A program made the translations under genes and the position numbers. 64,000 bases of DNA from assembly GCF_000018885.1 (NCBI RefSeq), contig NC_010168.1:992001-1056000 (forward strand). Reading direction: 5' to 3'. Below the pieces are notes generated by a model that was not told the DNA's origin, did no database searches, and was given only the letters and a program-made list of their open reading frames with translations. Positions 57,601 through 64,000 of the stretch are shown piece after piece (positions within the stretch are counted from its first letter, which is position 1; every line of letters starts with the position of its first letter). This DNA comes from Renibacterium salmoninarum ATCC 33209 (lineage in GTDB: Bacteria > Actinomycetota > Actinomycetes > Actinomycetales > Micrococcaceae).

Positions 57601-57826
57601 CGGAGCAGCCTTGGTGCAGCTAGGCGACGGCACGGATAAGTACGATCCGCAGTTCCAGGCGCCGGTGGATCCGGAGCATGATTGGGCGACGCCGCTGGTT
57701 CAGGAAGCAGCAGTTCTGATGTCCGCTGCGGCTTTTATCACAGCGCACGACCCTTCCGCGAACCGAAATAATTGTCCATTGCCAGATGTCTGTCCACTAT
57801 GCCGTGGAAAGCAGGTTACGCAATGA
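54605..57826 (+). CDS. adnA: AdnA helicase-nuclease subunit
   Basis: 1073 residues. N-terminal UvrD-like motor with Walker A IWGAPGTGKSTVL; motif II is LILVDDLQETG rather than the standard DE; further UvrD motifs follow. The C-terminal RecB-like nuclease has GIVDRLELTAEGTLIVVDLKTGK (Asp and Lys of the catalytic site). Three Cys close the protein (NCPLPDVCPLCRG), recalling the iron-sulfur Cys of this family. Forms the AdnAB dimer for double-strand break end resection. ATGA overlap with adnB. Confidence 0.9.
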   Translation: MNLPQSPVLRLVPSASRLADAPELSWDQAQIVERKQGSGPLLIWGAPGTGKSTVLIESTVRRVNHDDVDPAKVLLLAPSRVAAARLRDALSARLDRTVSTSPARSWASYAFDILRRAQAEGLVPNADRVPKLISGPEQDLFIRELLAGHALGLAPGPQWPEELHEALLTRGFRQEVRQLFDRIVDNGLLPSDLVELGRENNRPDWQAAAQLYREYRDLIELKNPGCYDPAGIVRAASELFDANPDWLARERERHSLILVDDLQETGRAVHGLLRRIGTGQEMLATACPDTVVQGFRGARPDRVGLVRDELGANEAVLSSSHRLNQPLAAAWLRIAERIAQSKGGHKARQLDFPADEPTVGPESEQVVSGVVVGSDVQQRRFVAERIMHFHVDRERPLRDMAVIVRTGAQVAAFGRYLVSHGIPVRISAAETPVRDEPAVRPLLLAYRVAVTPELLDAELAVDLLTSRIGGLSSVQIRRVRKLLRAEEIANGGVRGSDELLVEGLQRPAQLAALGVDGRAAARMATVLAAGSQAMTEPGANPQSVLWALWDATGLSTEWATAALREDANGSRADRDLDAMMALFQAAERYVEQSPAASPEAFVEYLLNQELPMDTLAARAESGDAVEVMTPASAAGRQWPVVIVAGLQEGVWPNNRLRGELLGSQYLVEVLELGAASARRLAAVQRMRDIRYDELRSFATAISRASERLICVGVSSEDEQPSGFLDLVDPWPIEDNDGLRPLTDVRRPKTLRALVAELRQANERGANERDSDDRAEQPAAEAARVLAELARNAVPGADPSSWWGLAPLSSTDPILPVDAVVPVSPSKIEAVHESALSWFLQAAGGEAQLDLARSLGTLIHGIAQDLPAGNAEELLAELANRWPALGLPENWETAAQLRRAERMLRKLAGYLRLISAQGHELVGVEQGFGIEVPGARIAALKGIVDRLELTAEGTLIVVDLKTGKNKPTAAQVEQHPQLGAYQVAAKHGAFEQIAPTASVGGAALVQLGDGTDKYDPQFQAPVDPEHDWATPLVQEAAVLMSAAAFITAHDPSANRNNCPLPDVCPLCRGKQVTQ

Positions 57827-60800
57827 GTGAGGCGTTGAGCGGCACCGCACGGCAGCCCACCGCCGAGCAGCGGGCGATTATCGAAGCGTCCCTGGATCCG
57901 ATGCTGGTCATCGCCGGTGCCGGATCTGGAAAGACCACCACAATGGCAGATCGAGTTGTGCACCTTGTTGCCAACCGATTAGCCAAGCCAGAAGAGATTC
58001 TTGGCGTTACATTCACTCGAAAAGCTGCCGGTGAACTGGCAGCTAAAATTCGAGCCAAACTGCGGATTCTCGGCCAGCAAAATCCGGAACTCTCAGATGT
58101 GCTGGGCCCGGACTCTCTGGAAGCCGAAATTTCTACTTACCATTCCTACGCCAGCGGGATTGTTTCAGACTATGGCCTTCGAATCGGGGTAGAACGGGAT
58201 GCCACGGTGCTGGGGCAGGCGCAGTGTTGGCAATTGGCAAGCAAGATTGTGGAGGCGTACGACGGCGATTTGTCTCGGTATTCTGGTGCGTCCTCGACGC
58301 TAGTGCAGGCCGTGATTTCCTTAGCCTCCGAATGCGCAGAACATCTTCAAAATCCCCGTGACGTTGAAACTTGGCTAGCCGCGTTACGTGATGAATTTGA
58401 AGCGCTGCCATTGAACACTGGAAAAGGCCGTGGCCCGGCTGGCAAGGCTTTAGAGCTTGCTGACCGGCTCGACATCCGGGCACATGTGGCACAAATGGTT
58501 CAGCAATACCAGCTCGCAAAGTCTCAACGGAATGCCCTGGACTACGGCGATTTAGTGGCGCTTGCGGCCAAGCTCGCGTTGAACGTGCCTGAAGTGGCAG
58601 AACAAGAACGGCTAAAACACCGAGTGGTGCTACTTGATGAGTTTCAAGACACTTCGCACGCCCAGCTGACCTTATTCGCGGCGCTTTTCGGCGCTGGTCA
58701 TCCGGTCACCGCGGTCGGGGATCCGCACCAGTCGATCTATGGATTCCGGGGTGCATCGGCAGGTCAGCTTTTCCGGTTTCCCGGAATCTTTCGCCGTGCG
58801 GACGGGCAGCCAGCTGAAACCGCGGCGTTGACCGTTGCCTGGCGAAACTCACTGTCGATTCTTGAATCCGCAAATGCAATGTCTAGCGAGCTCAATCGTC
58901 GAGCTGAACAAGGGCACGCGGAATCGTCGACGCAACTCTCGCCGCTGCAGCCACGGCCCGGAGCACCGCGCGGCGAAGTGGAACTTTCCAGATTTGGCAC
59001 GGAAAACGAAGAGGCCCAGGCTGTGGCAGATCGTATTTTGGCACGGCGATCGGTCCGGTCCCAGGACGTCAGCGTGGCGATTTTGTGCCGCCGCAGAACG
59101 CAGTTTCAAGCCCTGCAAACTGCCCTGGAAGCGCAAAATATCGACTATGAAATCGTTGGTCTGAGTGGTCTATTGGCCACTCCAGAGGTTATTGATGTGG
59201 TCTCAACCTTGCGTGTTCTAGTAGACCCAACTCGCTCTGATGCACTCATGCGATTGATGACCGGTGCGCGTTGGCGAATCGGCAGCAAAGATCTGATGGC
59301 CTTGGCAGACTGGTCGAAGTTTTTAGTTGCCAGCGCGAAACGAGCCCGCAAGGCAAGTCCTACAGTTATTGACGATGTAGCTGAAGCTGCAAGTTTGATC
59401 GAGGCAATCGATGCCTTGGACGCTGATTACTGGCCAGATTCCGCTCGTGAGCTCAGCGCAACGGGGCTGCAACGCCTGCTGGCATTGCGTGATGAACTGC
59501 GAACGTTACGCCGTTTTGTGGGTGATGACTTGCTCAGCTTGATTAGCGAAGTAGAACGGACCATTCTGCTCGACATTGAACTCGCCGCCAAACCCGGAAT
59601 CTCCTACCATCGCGCCCGGCATCATCTTGATGCCTTTCAAGATGCGGCGTCCTCCTTCCTGCAAAGCGCTGAACGCGTTGATGTGCTGGCGTTCTTGGCT
59701 TGGTTATCCGCCGCAGACGGTGAAGAAGGCGGACTGGAAATGCTTCCCGTAGAGCCTAAGTCTGGTGCGGTGCAGCTTTTGACCGTGCACGCGGCAAAGG
59801 GACTTGAATGGGACGAAGTGTATGTTCCGGGGTTGGCGACGAAGAGTTTTCCTAGCGATCGGGCCGATCATTGGGGTACTGGAAATCGCGCTTTGCCCTG
59901 GCCCTTACGCGGGGACCGAGCCGATTTGCCGGAATGGAAGCTCCAAGGGGAGGACCAGCGAACTTGGATTGGTGAATTAGCTGAATTCACGGAGTCCGTC
60001 AAAGATCATGCACTACAAGAAGAGCGTCGACTGGCCTATGTTGCCTATACCCGAGCCCGGAGCTTTCTGGCCGTAAGCACGTCAAAGTTTGCTGGCACTT
60101 CGGTACGTGCGAAGGAAATTTCACCCTTCCTGACTGAGCTGGTGGACGTCGCGGAGCAAGAATCGGCGGCAAGCTATGGTCTGGGATTTAGGCATTGGCC
60201 AGCAGAGCAGCATCTTCCAGAGGAAAATCCAGAGCGTGAGGCAGTAATTCGCGCGCAATGGCCATTCGATCCTTTGGCGGGTCCATATCTGAAGATTGGC
60301 GAGAAAGTGGTAGAGCCATTGGGCAGCCGCCGGGCGGCGTTGCTATCCGCGGCACAGCGGGTGCAAGCCGCACGGCCCTCAGAGCTTTCGCTGCCCGAGC
60401 TCAGTGCTCGGTGGGGGATTGAAGCTAAGCGCCTTCTGGAGCAACGTACCGTGCGAAAGCAAGTGATCGACGTCGAACTACCGACGCATATTTCCGCTTC
60501 AACGCTAGTTGAGCTGCGCGTCAATCCAGCGGCGGTTGTTGCCCAGATTCGGCGGCCGGTTCCCCGAAAGCCAGGTCTCGCGGCACGCAAAGGTACAGCC
60601 TTCCACGCCTGGGTAGAAAGCTATTTCGGCCGCGCCGGCCAGCTTGACTTGGGCGAGTTTCCTGGCGCCGCTGATGATTTTGTTGAAGATGCTTATCAGC
60701 TTGAGCAGCTTCGAGAGAATTTTGAAGCATCCGAATGGGCGGCCAAACAGCCAAGTGAAATTGAAGTTCCGATTGAGACGAAAATTGCGGGCGTGGTAGT

Positions 60801-61065
60801 TCGCGGACGAATAGACGCCGTGTTCCAAGATGCCGATGGCGGATGGGAATTGGTCGATTGGAAGACTGGGCAGTTACCCAAGGGTAAAGAACTTGGCGAC
60901 CGTTCAGTGCAGCTGGCGCTTTACCGTCTAGGTTGGGCGCGGCTCAAAGGGATTGCGGTAGAGAAGGTCCGGGCCGCCTTTTATTATGCCGCCCGGAATC
61001 AGACCGAGCGCGTACTAGACCTAGCAGGAGAGCAAGAGCTGGAAAGCATTATTTCCCAAGCCTAG
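57823..61065 (+). CDS. adnB: AdnB helicase-nuclease subunit
   Basis: 1080 residues, from ATG 57823 (an extended frame exists from 57772). Walker A IAGAGSGKTTTMADR, motif II VVLLDEFQDTSHAQ, then QSIYGFRGASAGQL and HAAKGLEWDEVYVPGL (later helicase motifs). C-terminal nuclease: GRIDAVFQDADGGWELVDWKTGQ. The main motor of AdnAB, with the partner AdnA just upstream. Confidence 0.92.
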   Translation: MSEALSGTARQPTAEQRAIIEASLDPMLVIAGAGSGKTTTMADRVVHLVANRLAKPEEILGVTFTRKAAGELAAKIRAKLRILGQQNPELSDVLGPDSLEAEISTYHSYASGIVSDYGLRIGVERDATVLGQAQCWQLASKIVEAYDGDLSRYSGASSTLVQAVISLASECAEHLQNPRDVETWLAALRDEFEALPLNTGKGRGPAGKALELADRLDIRAHVAQMVQQYQLAKSQRNALDYGDLVALAAKLALNVPEVAEQERLKHRVVLLDEFQDTSHAQLTLFAALFGAGHPVTAVGDPHQSIYGFRGASAGQLFRFPGIFRRADGQPAETAALTVAWRNSLSILESANAMSSELNRRAEQGHAESSTQLSPLQPRPGAPRGEVELSRFGTENEEAQAVADRILARRSVRSQDVSVAILCRRRTQFQALQTALEAQNIDYEIVGLSGLLATPEVIDVVSTLRVLVDPTRSDALMRLMTGARWRIGSKDLMALADWSKFLVASAKRARKASPTVIDDVAEAASLIEAIDALDADYWPDSARELSATGLQRLLALRDELRTLRRFVGDDLLSLISEVERTILLDIELAAKPGISYHRARHHLDAFQDAASSFLQSAERVDVLAFLAWLSAADGEEGGLEMLPVEPKSGAVQLLTVHAAKGLEWDEVYVPGLATKSFPSDRADHWGTGNRALPWPLRGDRADLPEWKLQGEDQRTWIGELAEFTESVKDHALQEERRLAYVAYTRARSFLAVSTSKFAGTSVRAKEISPFLTELVDVAEQESAASYGLGFRHWPAEQHLPEENPEREAVIRAQWPFDPLAGPYLKIGEKVVEPLGSRRAALLSAAQRVQAARPSELSLPELSARWGIEAKRLLEQRTVRKQVIDVELPTHISASTLVELRVNPAAVVAQIRRPVPRKPGLAARKGTAFHAWVESYFGRAGQLDLGEFPGAADDFVEDAYQLEQLRENFEASEWAAKQPSEIEVPIETKIAGVVVRGRIDAVFQDADGGWELVDWKTGQLPKGKELGDRSVQLALYRLGWARLKGIAVEKVRAAFYYAARNQTERVLDLAGEQELESIISQA

Positions 61066-61085
61066 GGCGGCAACCTAACAGCCGA

Positions 61086-62255
61086 CTAAGCGCTTTGCTG
61101 GACCACTTTCAAAGCAGTGGTTTCGGTATTATCTGCAGATTTGGCAACTGGCTCCGCCGATTGCTCAGGCTGGTCCGATGGAGTGTCAACCGTTGATTCC
61201 GGGATAGGTTCTACCGCTACTTTGGCAGCATCTGCGGAATCAGTCGGAGCGGTGGGCTCTTCAGCCGTGGTGCTTTCAATCGTGACCGCAGGTGTGGAGA
61301 CTGGCACAACAACGGGGGCGTCAACGCTAATCGGTTGACCACCGTGCTCAGCAATGTCCTGTTCCAGCGAATGCAACATATCTTCAGCTTCGGCAATCAT
61401 CTCTGGATCACCGGCGGCGACACCTCGGACTAGCCATTGCGCTAGTGCGAATTCAGCGGAAAGGGCTGCTCTCCGCAAAACGTGCCGGTCTGGTACCTCT
61501 TGGCGAGCGGCCGAGTAGCTTTCCTGAACGGCGTCGGTAAATGCTTGATCGCCAATGGCCGTAAGCCACGCAAAATCATCTGCCGGGTCACCAATCCGCA
61601 AATCAGTCCAGCCGGTAATTGCGGTCAGCCTTGACCCTTCGAGCAGAAGATTATCTTCGTGCAGATCGCCGTGAACTACGCACGGGTTGAAGCGCCACAG
61701 CGCCACATCTTCCAGCGCATGCTCCCAGCGGTGAAGGAGCACAGAGGGGATCTTGCCGGTGGTAGCTGCCTGGTCCAGCTCGTTGAGTCGGCGCTGGCGG
61801 AATTCGTTGGCGGTATAAGAAGGAAGATCTGCCTGGTGCACCATGGCTACCGGAAGGTCATGAATGGCCGCCATCGCAATGCCTATTTCTTTGGCAACTG
61901 CGGCACCGCCAGCGGCAAGAGTTTCAACAGGAGTAGCTCGGCCAGCCAAGTGTGAGTAAACAAAAGTGGTTAAATCGCCAACGCGAACGGTGCCGGCCAC
62001 TGTTGGCAATAAAAAGGGCAGTTCTGCGCGGACCGCTGGGCTAAAGGCGCGCAATACGAGAAGTTCAGTCTCGAGTCGAGTGCTCGCTTCAAGGTGTTTC
62101 GGCGCGCGAACTCGCCAGCGCTTACGGTCGGCATCGAGGAGCAACGCTGAATCAAAGTCCACGACGTCGTCGGGTTCAATGGCGACTGCCGTCGGACTCA
62201 GGCCGGGCACAGCCGCACTGGCAATGGCAGCAAGTTCCATAGGTGTACGTTTCAC
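61086..62255 (-). CDS. APH-family phosphotransferase
   Basis: 389 residues. Aminoglycoside/macrolide phosphotransferase-like kinase fold: Brenner motif VVHGDLHEDNLLL near residue 193, with a metal-binding-type segment ITGWTDLRIGDPADDFAWL in which the usual D of IDW is Gly. The last 100 residues are a Pro/Thr/Val-rich acidic tail of no known function. GTG 62255 or ATG 62240 may be the start. Substrate unknown; resistance should not be assumed. Confidence 0.65.
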   Translation of the reverse strand: MKRTPMELAAIASAAVPGLSPTAVAIEPDDVVDFDSALLLDADRKRWRVRAPKHLEASTRLETELLVLRAFSPAVRAELPFLLPTVAGTVRVGDLTTFVYSHLAGRATPVETLAAGGAAVAKEIGIAMAAIHDLPVAMVHQADLPSYTANEFRQRRLNELDQAATTGKIPSVLLHRWEHALEDVALWRFNPCVVHGDLHEDNLLLEGSRLTAITGWTDLRIGDPADDFAWLTAIGDQAFTDAVQESYSAARQEVPDRHVLRRAALSAEFALAQWLVRGVAAGDPEMIAEAEDMLHSLEQDIAEHGGQPISVDAPVVVPVSTPAVTIESTTAEEPTAPTDSADAAKVAVEPIPESTVDTPSDQPEQSAEPVAKSADNTETTALKVVQQSA

Positions 62256-62406
62256 CTTTCCACCGTACGGCGGCTTATCCGGATCCTGTGCAGCTGGGGC
62301 GGCGAGTCGTCCGAACTGGCCAAATCACAGCGTGTTTTCAGCTCACGTCCGGCTATGGGTCGCTGATCGAGTGTGAATTGTCGGGCCTAGTCAGTACGGT
62401 AGGACT

Positions 62407-63348
62407 ATGACCCGTTTGGACGCATTGCCGTGGCAGCACTCTGTAATCGACAGAGGGAGCGAACGGCGAATCGAAGACGGTTTTTTGGCCAGGCTTGCGG
62501 CAAACCCGCGGACAGCTTATTTGCTGGTCCGAGAGGGCAAAACTTTGGTCCACGACGGCCAGATTTATCTCGCGAGCGCTGCCATACCGGGTGCGCTAGC
62601 GGTTTATTTGGGCCGTACTGAAAATGGCACTGAATTAGTCGCGTTGGATTTACCGGCTGCAGACCAATCCGTTGAGGAGCTCTCTGACGCTGAGGCTTTT
62701 GGCGCTCCTGAGAATAGCCGTTGGCTCGGATTCCGTCAGGTTGGGATGGATTTAACTGCTGATCGTTCACAGCACTTTATTGAAGCGCTGGCCATTCTCA
62801 ATTGGCATCGGGTGCACACACACTGTCCTCGATGCGGATCAGTCACAGTGCTGGAAGCCGCAGGTTGGGTACGTCGCTGCCCGAATGAGAATTCTGAGCA
62901 CTATCCGCGCACCGATCCGGCGATCATTGTTACGGTGGTGGATCGTGATGACCGGTTGTTGCCAGGTAACGGCGCCACCTGGGAACCGCATCGGTTCTCT
63001 ACCTTGGCTGGCTTTGTTGAGCCGGGGGAGTCATTAGCGCAAGCCGTGGTGCGGGAAATCGGCGAAGAAGTAGGCGTCCGAGTGCACACCGTGGATTATT
63101 TGGGCTCACAACCTTGGCCGTTTCCGGCGTCATTGATGCTCGGGTTCCATGCCATCACTGACGATACTGAGGCAAAGCCCGACGGCGTCGAAGTTGCCAG
63201 TGCGCGTTGGTTCAGTAGAGACGAGTTGCAAGCGGCCGTACTCAGTGGCGAAATCGTCATCTCGCACCGGATGTCAATTGCGCGCGCGTTGATTGAAAAT
63301 TGGTATGGCGGGCTAATCCAGGAGCCACTGAGTAAAACTGATGGTTGA
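62407..63348 (+). CDS. nudC: NAD(H) pyrophosphatase NudC
   Basis: 313 residues. Splits NADH (and NAD caps on RNA). Zinc ribbon CPRCGS…RCPNEN near residues 138-160, the Nudix box GFVEPGESLAQAVVREIGEEVGV and the SQPWPFPASLMLGF family motif. Start ATG 62407. Its end overlaps uvrD2 by eight bases. Confidence 0.92.
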   Translation: MTRLDALPWQHSVIDRGSERRIEDGFLARLAANPRTAYLLVREGKTLVHDGQIYLASAAIPGALAVYLGRTENGTELVALDLPAADQSVEELSDAEAFGAPENSRWLGFRQVGMDLTADRSQHFIEALAILNWHRVHTHCPRCGSVTVLEAAGWVRRCPNENSEHYPRTDPAIIVTVVDRDDRLLPGNGATWEPHRFSTLAGFVEPGESLAQAVVREIGEEVGVRVHTVDYLGSQPWPFPASLMLGFHAITDDTEAKPDGVEVASARWFSRDELQAAVLSGEIVISHRMSIARALIENWYGGLIQEPLSKTDG

Positions 63349-64000
63349 TTCACTTGAAGAGCGCGTACTGGCTGGCCTGGATGAGGAGCAGCTGCTAGTA
63401 GCTACTACGCTGAGCGGTCCAGTATGTGTGCTTGCTGGTGCCGGCACTGGTAAGACTCGGGCAATCACGCACCGAATTGCCTATGGCGTGCTTGGCGGTT
63501 CCTATAATCCTCAACGGCTACTTGCCGTGACATTTACCGCGCGGGCAGCTGCCGAGATGCGCACTCGGTTACGTGATTTAGGTGTTGGATCGGTTCAAGC
63601 CAGGACCTTTCACGCCGCGGCACTGCGGCAGTTACAGTTTTTCTGGCCGCAGGTGGTTGGCGGTGCATTGCCCGGATTGCTAGATCACAAGGCTGCATTA
63701 ATTGCGGAATCCGCACGACGATTAAGGCTCAGCACGGATCGGGCTGCCGTTCGAGATCTTGCCTCCGAGGTTGAGTGGGCCAAAGTATCAATGCTTACGC
63801 CGGAAACCTATGCCCAGAAAGCCACCGATCGAGGCACTCCTGGTGGCTTCGACGTCACGACGATGGCAAGGATTTTCCAGTCTTATGAGGACGTCAAAAC
63901 CGACCGAAATCTGATTGATTTTGAAGACGTGCTGCTTTTGACCGTAGGGATATTGCAGGAAGATCAACGGGTAGCCGCGACGGTTCGGGAGCAGTACCGG
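63341..64000 (+). CDS. uvrD2: UvrD2-like ATP-dependent helicase, 5' part
   Basis: 220 codons visible, running off the right edge. N-terminal UvrD/Rep motor with AGAGTGKTRAITHRIAYG (Walker A) and TFHAAALRQL, then FEDVLLL with the early helix region. Position after nudC matches Rv3198c uvrD2. ATG 63341 overlaps the nudC stop. Confidence 0.8.
   Translation, partial: MVDSLEERVLAGLDEEQLLVATTLSGPVCVLAGAGTGKTRAITHRIAYGVLGGSYNPQRLLAVTFTARAAAEMRTRLRDLGVGSVQARTFHAAALRQLQFFWPQVVGGALPGLLDHKAALIAESARRLRLSTDRAAVRDLASEVEWAKVSMLTPETYAQKATDRGTPGGFDVTTMARIFQSYEDVKTDRNLIDFEDVLLLTVGILQEDQRVAATVREQYR

Noticed and set aside
61086..62255. Antibiotic resistance gene
   Set aside because: APH-family fold alone does not show resistance; the metal site is altered and the family is large in actinobacteria.

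Overview
The window looks like a chromosomal segment of a high-GC Gram-positive bacterium of the Micrococcaceae (Arthrobacter/Renibacterium type). The evidence is the roughly mid-50s percent GC, the actinobacterial gene content (AdnAB, DUF3117, DUF3107, MgtE-like CBS protein, coproporphyrin-dependent heme genes with HemQ) and blocks of gene order recalled from Mycobacterium (O-methyltransferase/sigE/rseA/tatB/mrp/mgtE-like; DEAD helicase/DUF3107/TetR/moeB; ATL/adnA/adnB/nudC/uvrD2). The number of small lesions (single-base frameshifts, a nonsense codon, a 34-bp tandem duplication, lost stop codons) fits a recently reduced, host-adapted genome. Renibacterium salmoninarum is my best guess, from memory and not from a search.

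Layout. 1-5.6 kb: 5' part of pdxK, a small SH3-like protein, a ferredoxin-DapC fused frame, gltA, galE and a conserved hypothetical. 5.6-12 kb: a lysozyme-fold protein, divergent dapD/dapE, and the glutamate ABC transporter gluABCD with a frameshifted binding-protein gene and fused permease frames. 12-24.8 kb: a LOG protein, tag, a PIG-V-like membrane glycosyltransferase, DUF3117, an O-methyltransferase divergent from sigE-rseA-tatB, mrp, DUF1003, an MgtE-like protein, a stress protein, pepP and a PHP phosphoesterase. 24.8-31.5 kb: an orphan DNA methyltransferase behind a DEAD-box helicase, a 51-residue Trp-rich peptide behind a type VII secretion-associated MinD-like ATPase, an RNB ribonuclease and a ferritin-like protein. 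31.5-34.5 kb: thiamine genes with a TPP riboswitch, in which thiE and thiO are broken. 34.5-38.7 kb: DUF3107, TetR, moeZ and a doubly frameshifted WXG100-type gene. 38.7-49.8 kb: the heme pathway, hemA divergent from hemE-hemY-hemQ-hemH-hemC-hemD-hemB-(LLM)-hemL. 49.8-53.3 kb: a GNAT gene between two copies of a palindromic repeat, then metNIQ. 53.4-64 kb: DNA repair and NAD(P)-type housekeeping genes (DnaQ-like exonuclease, ATL, adnA, adnB, an APH-like kinase, nudC, start of uvrD2).

How the genes work together. The heme cluster encodes the route from glutamyl-tRNA to heme through coproporphyrin, apart from glutamyl-tRNA synthetase; most junctions are short overlaps, so translation is probably coupled. 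DapC, DapD and DapE are the three steps of the succinylase lysine/diaminopimelate branch. AdnA and AdnB form one helicase-nuclease heterodimer. Of the thiamine thiazole genes, only thiS and thiG remain intact next to the riboswitch.

The most unusual items are the ferredoxin-DapC fusion, the 51-residue peptide gene, the dispersed palindrome flanking the GNAT gene, a 14-bp site shared by the tetR and gltA upstream regions, and a motif shared by two heme promoter regions. No rRNA, tRNA, CRISPR array, phage or insertion sequence was recognised.
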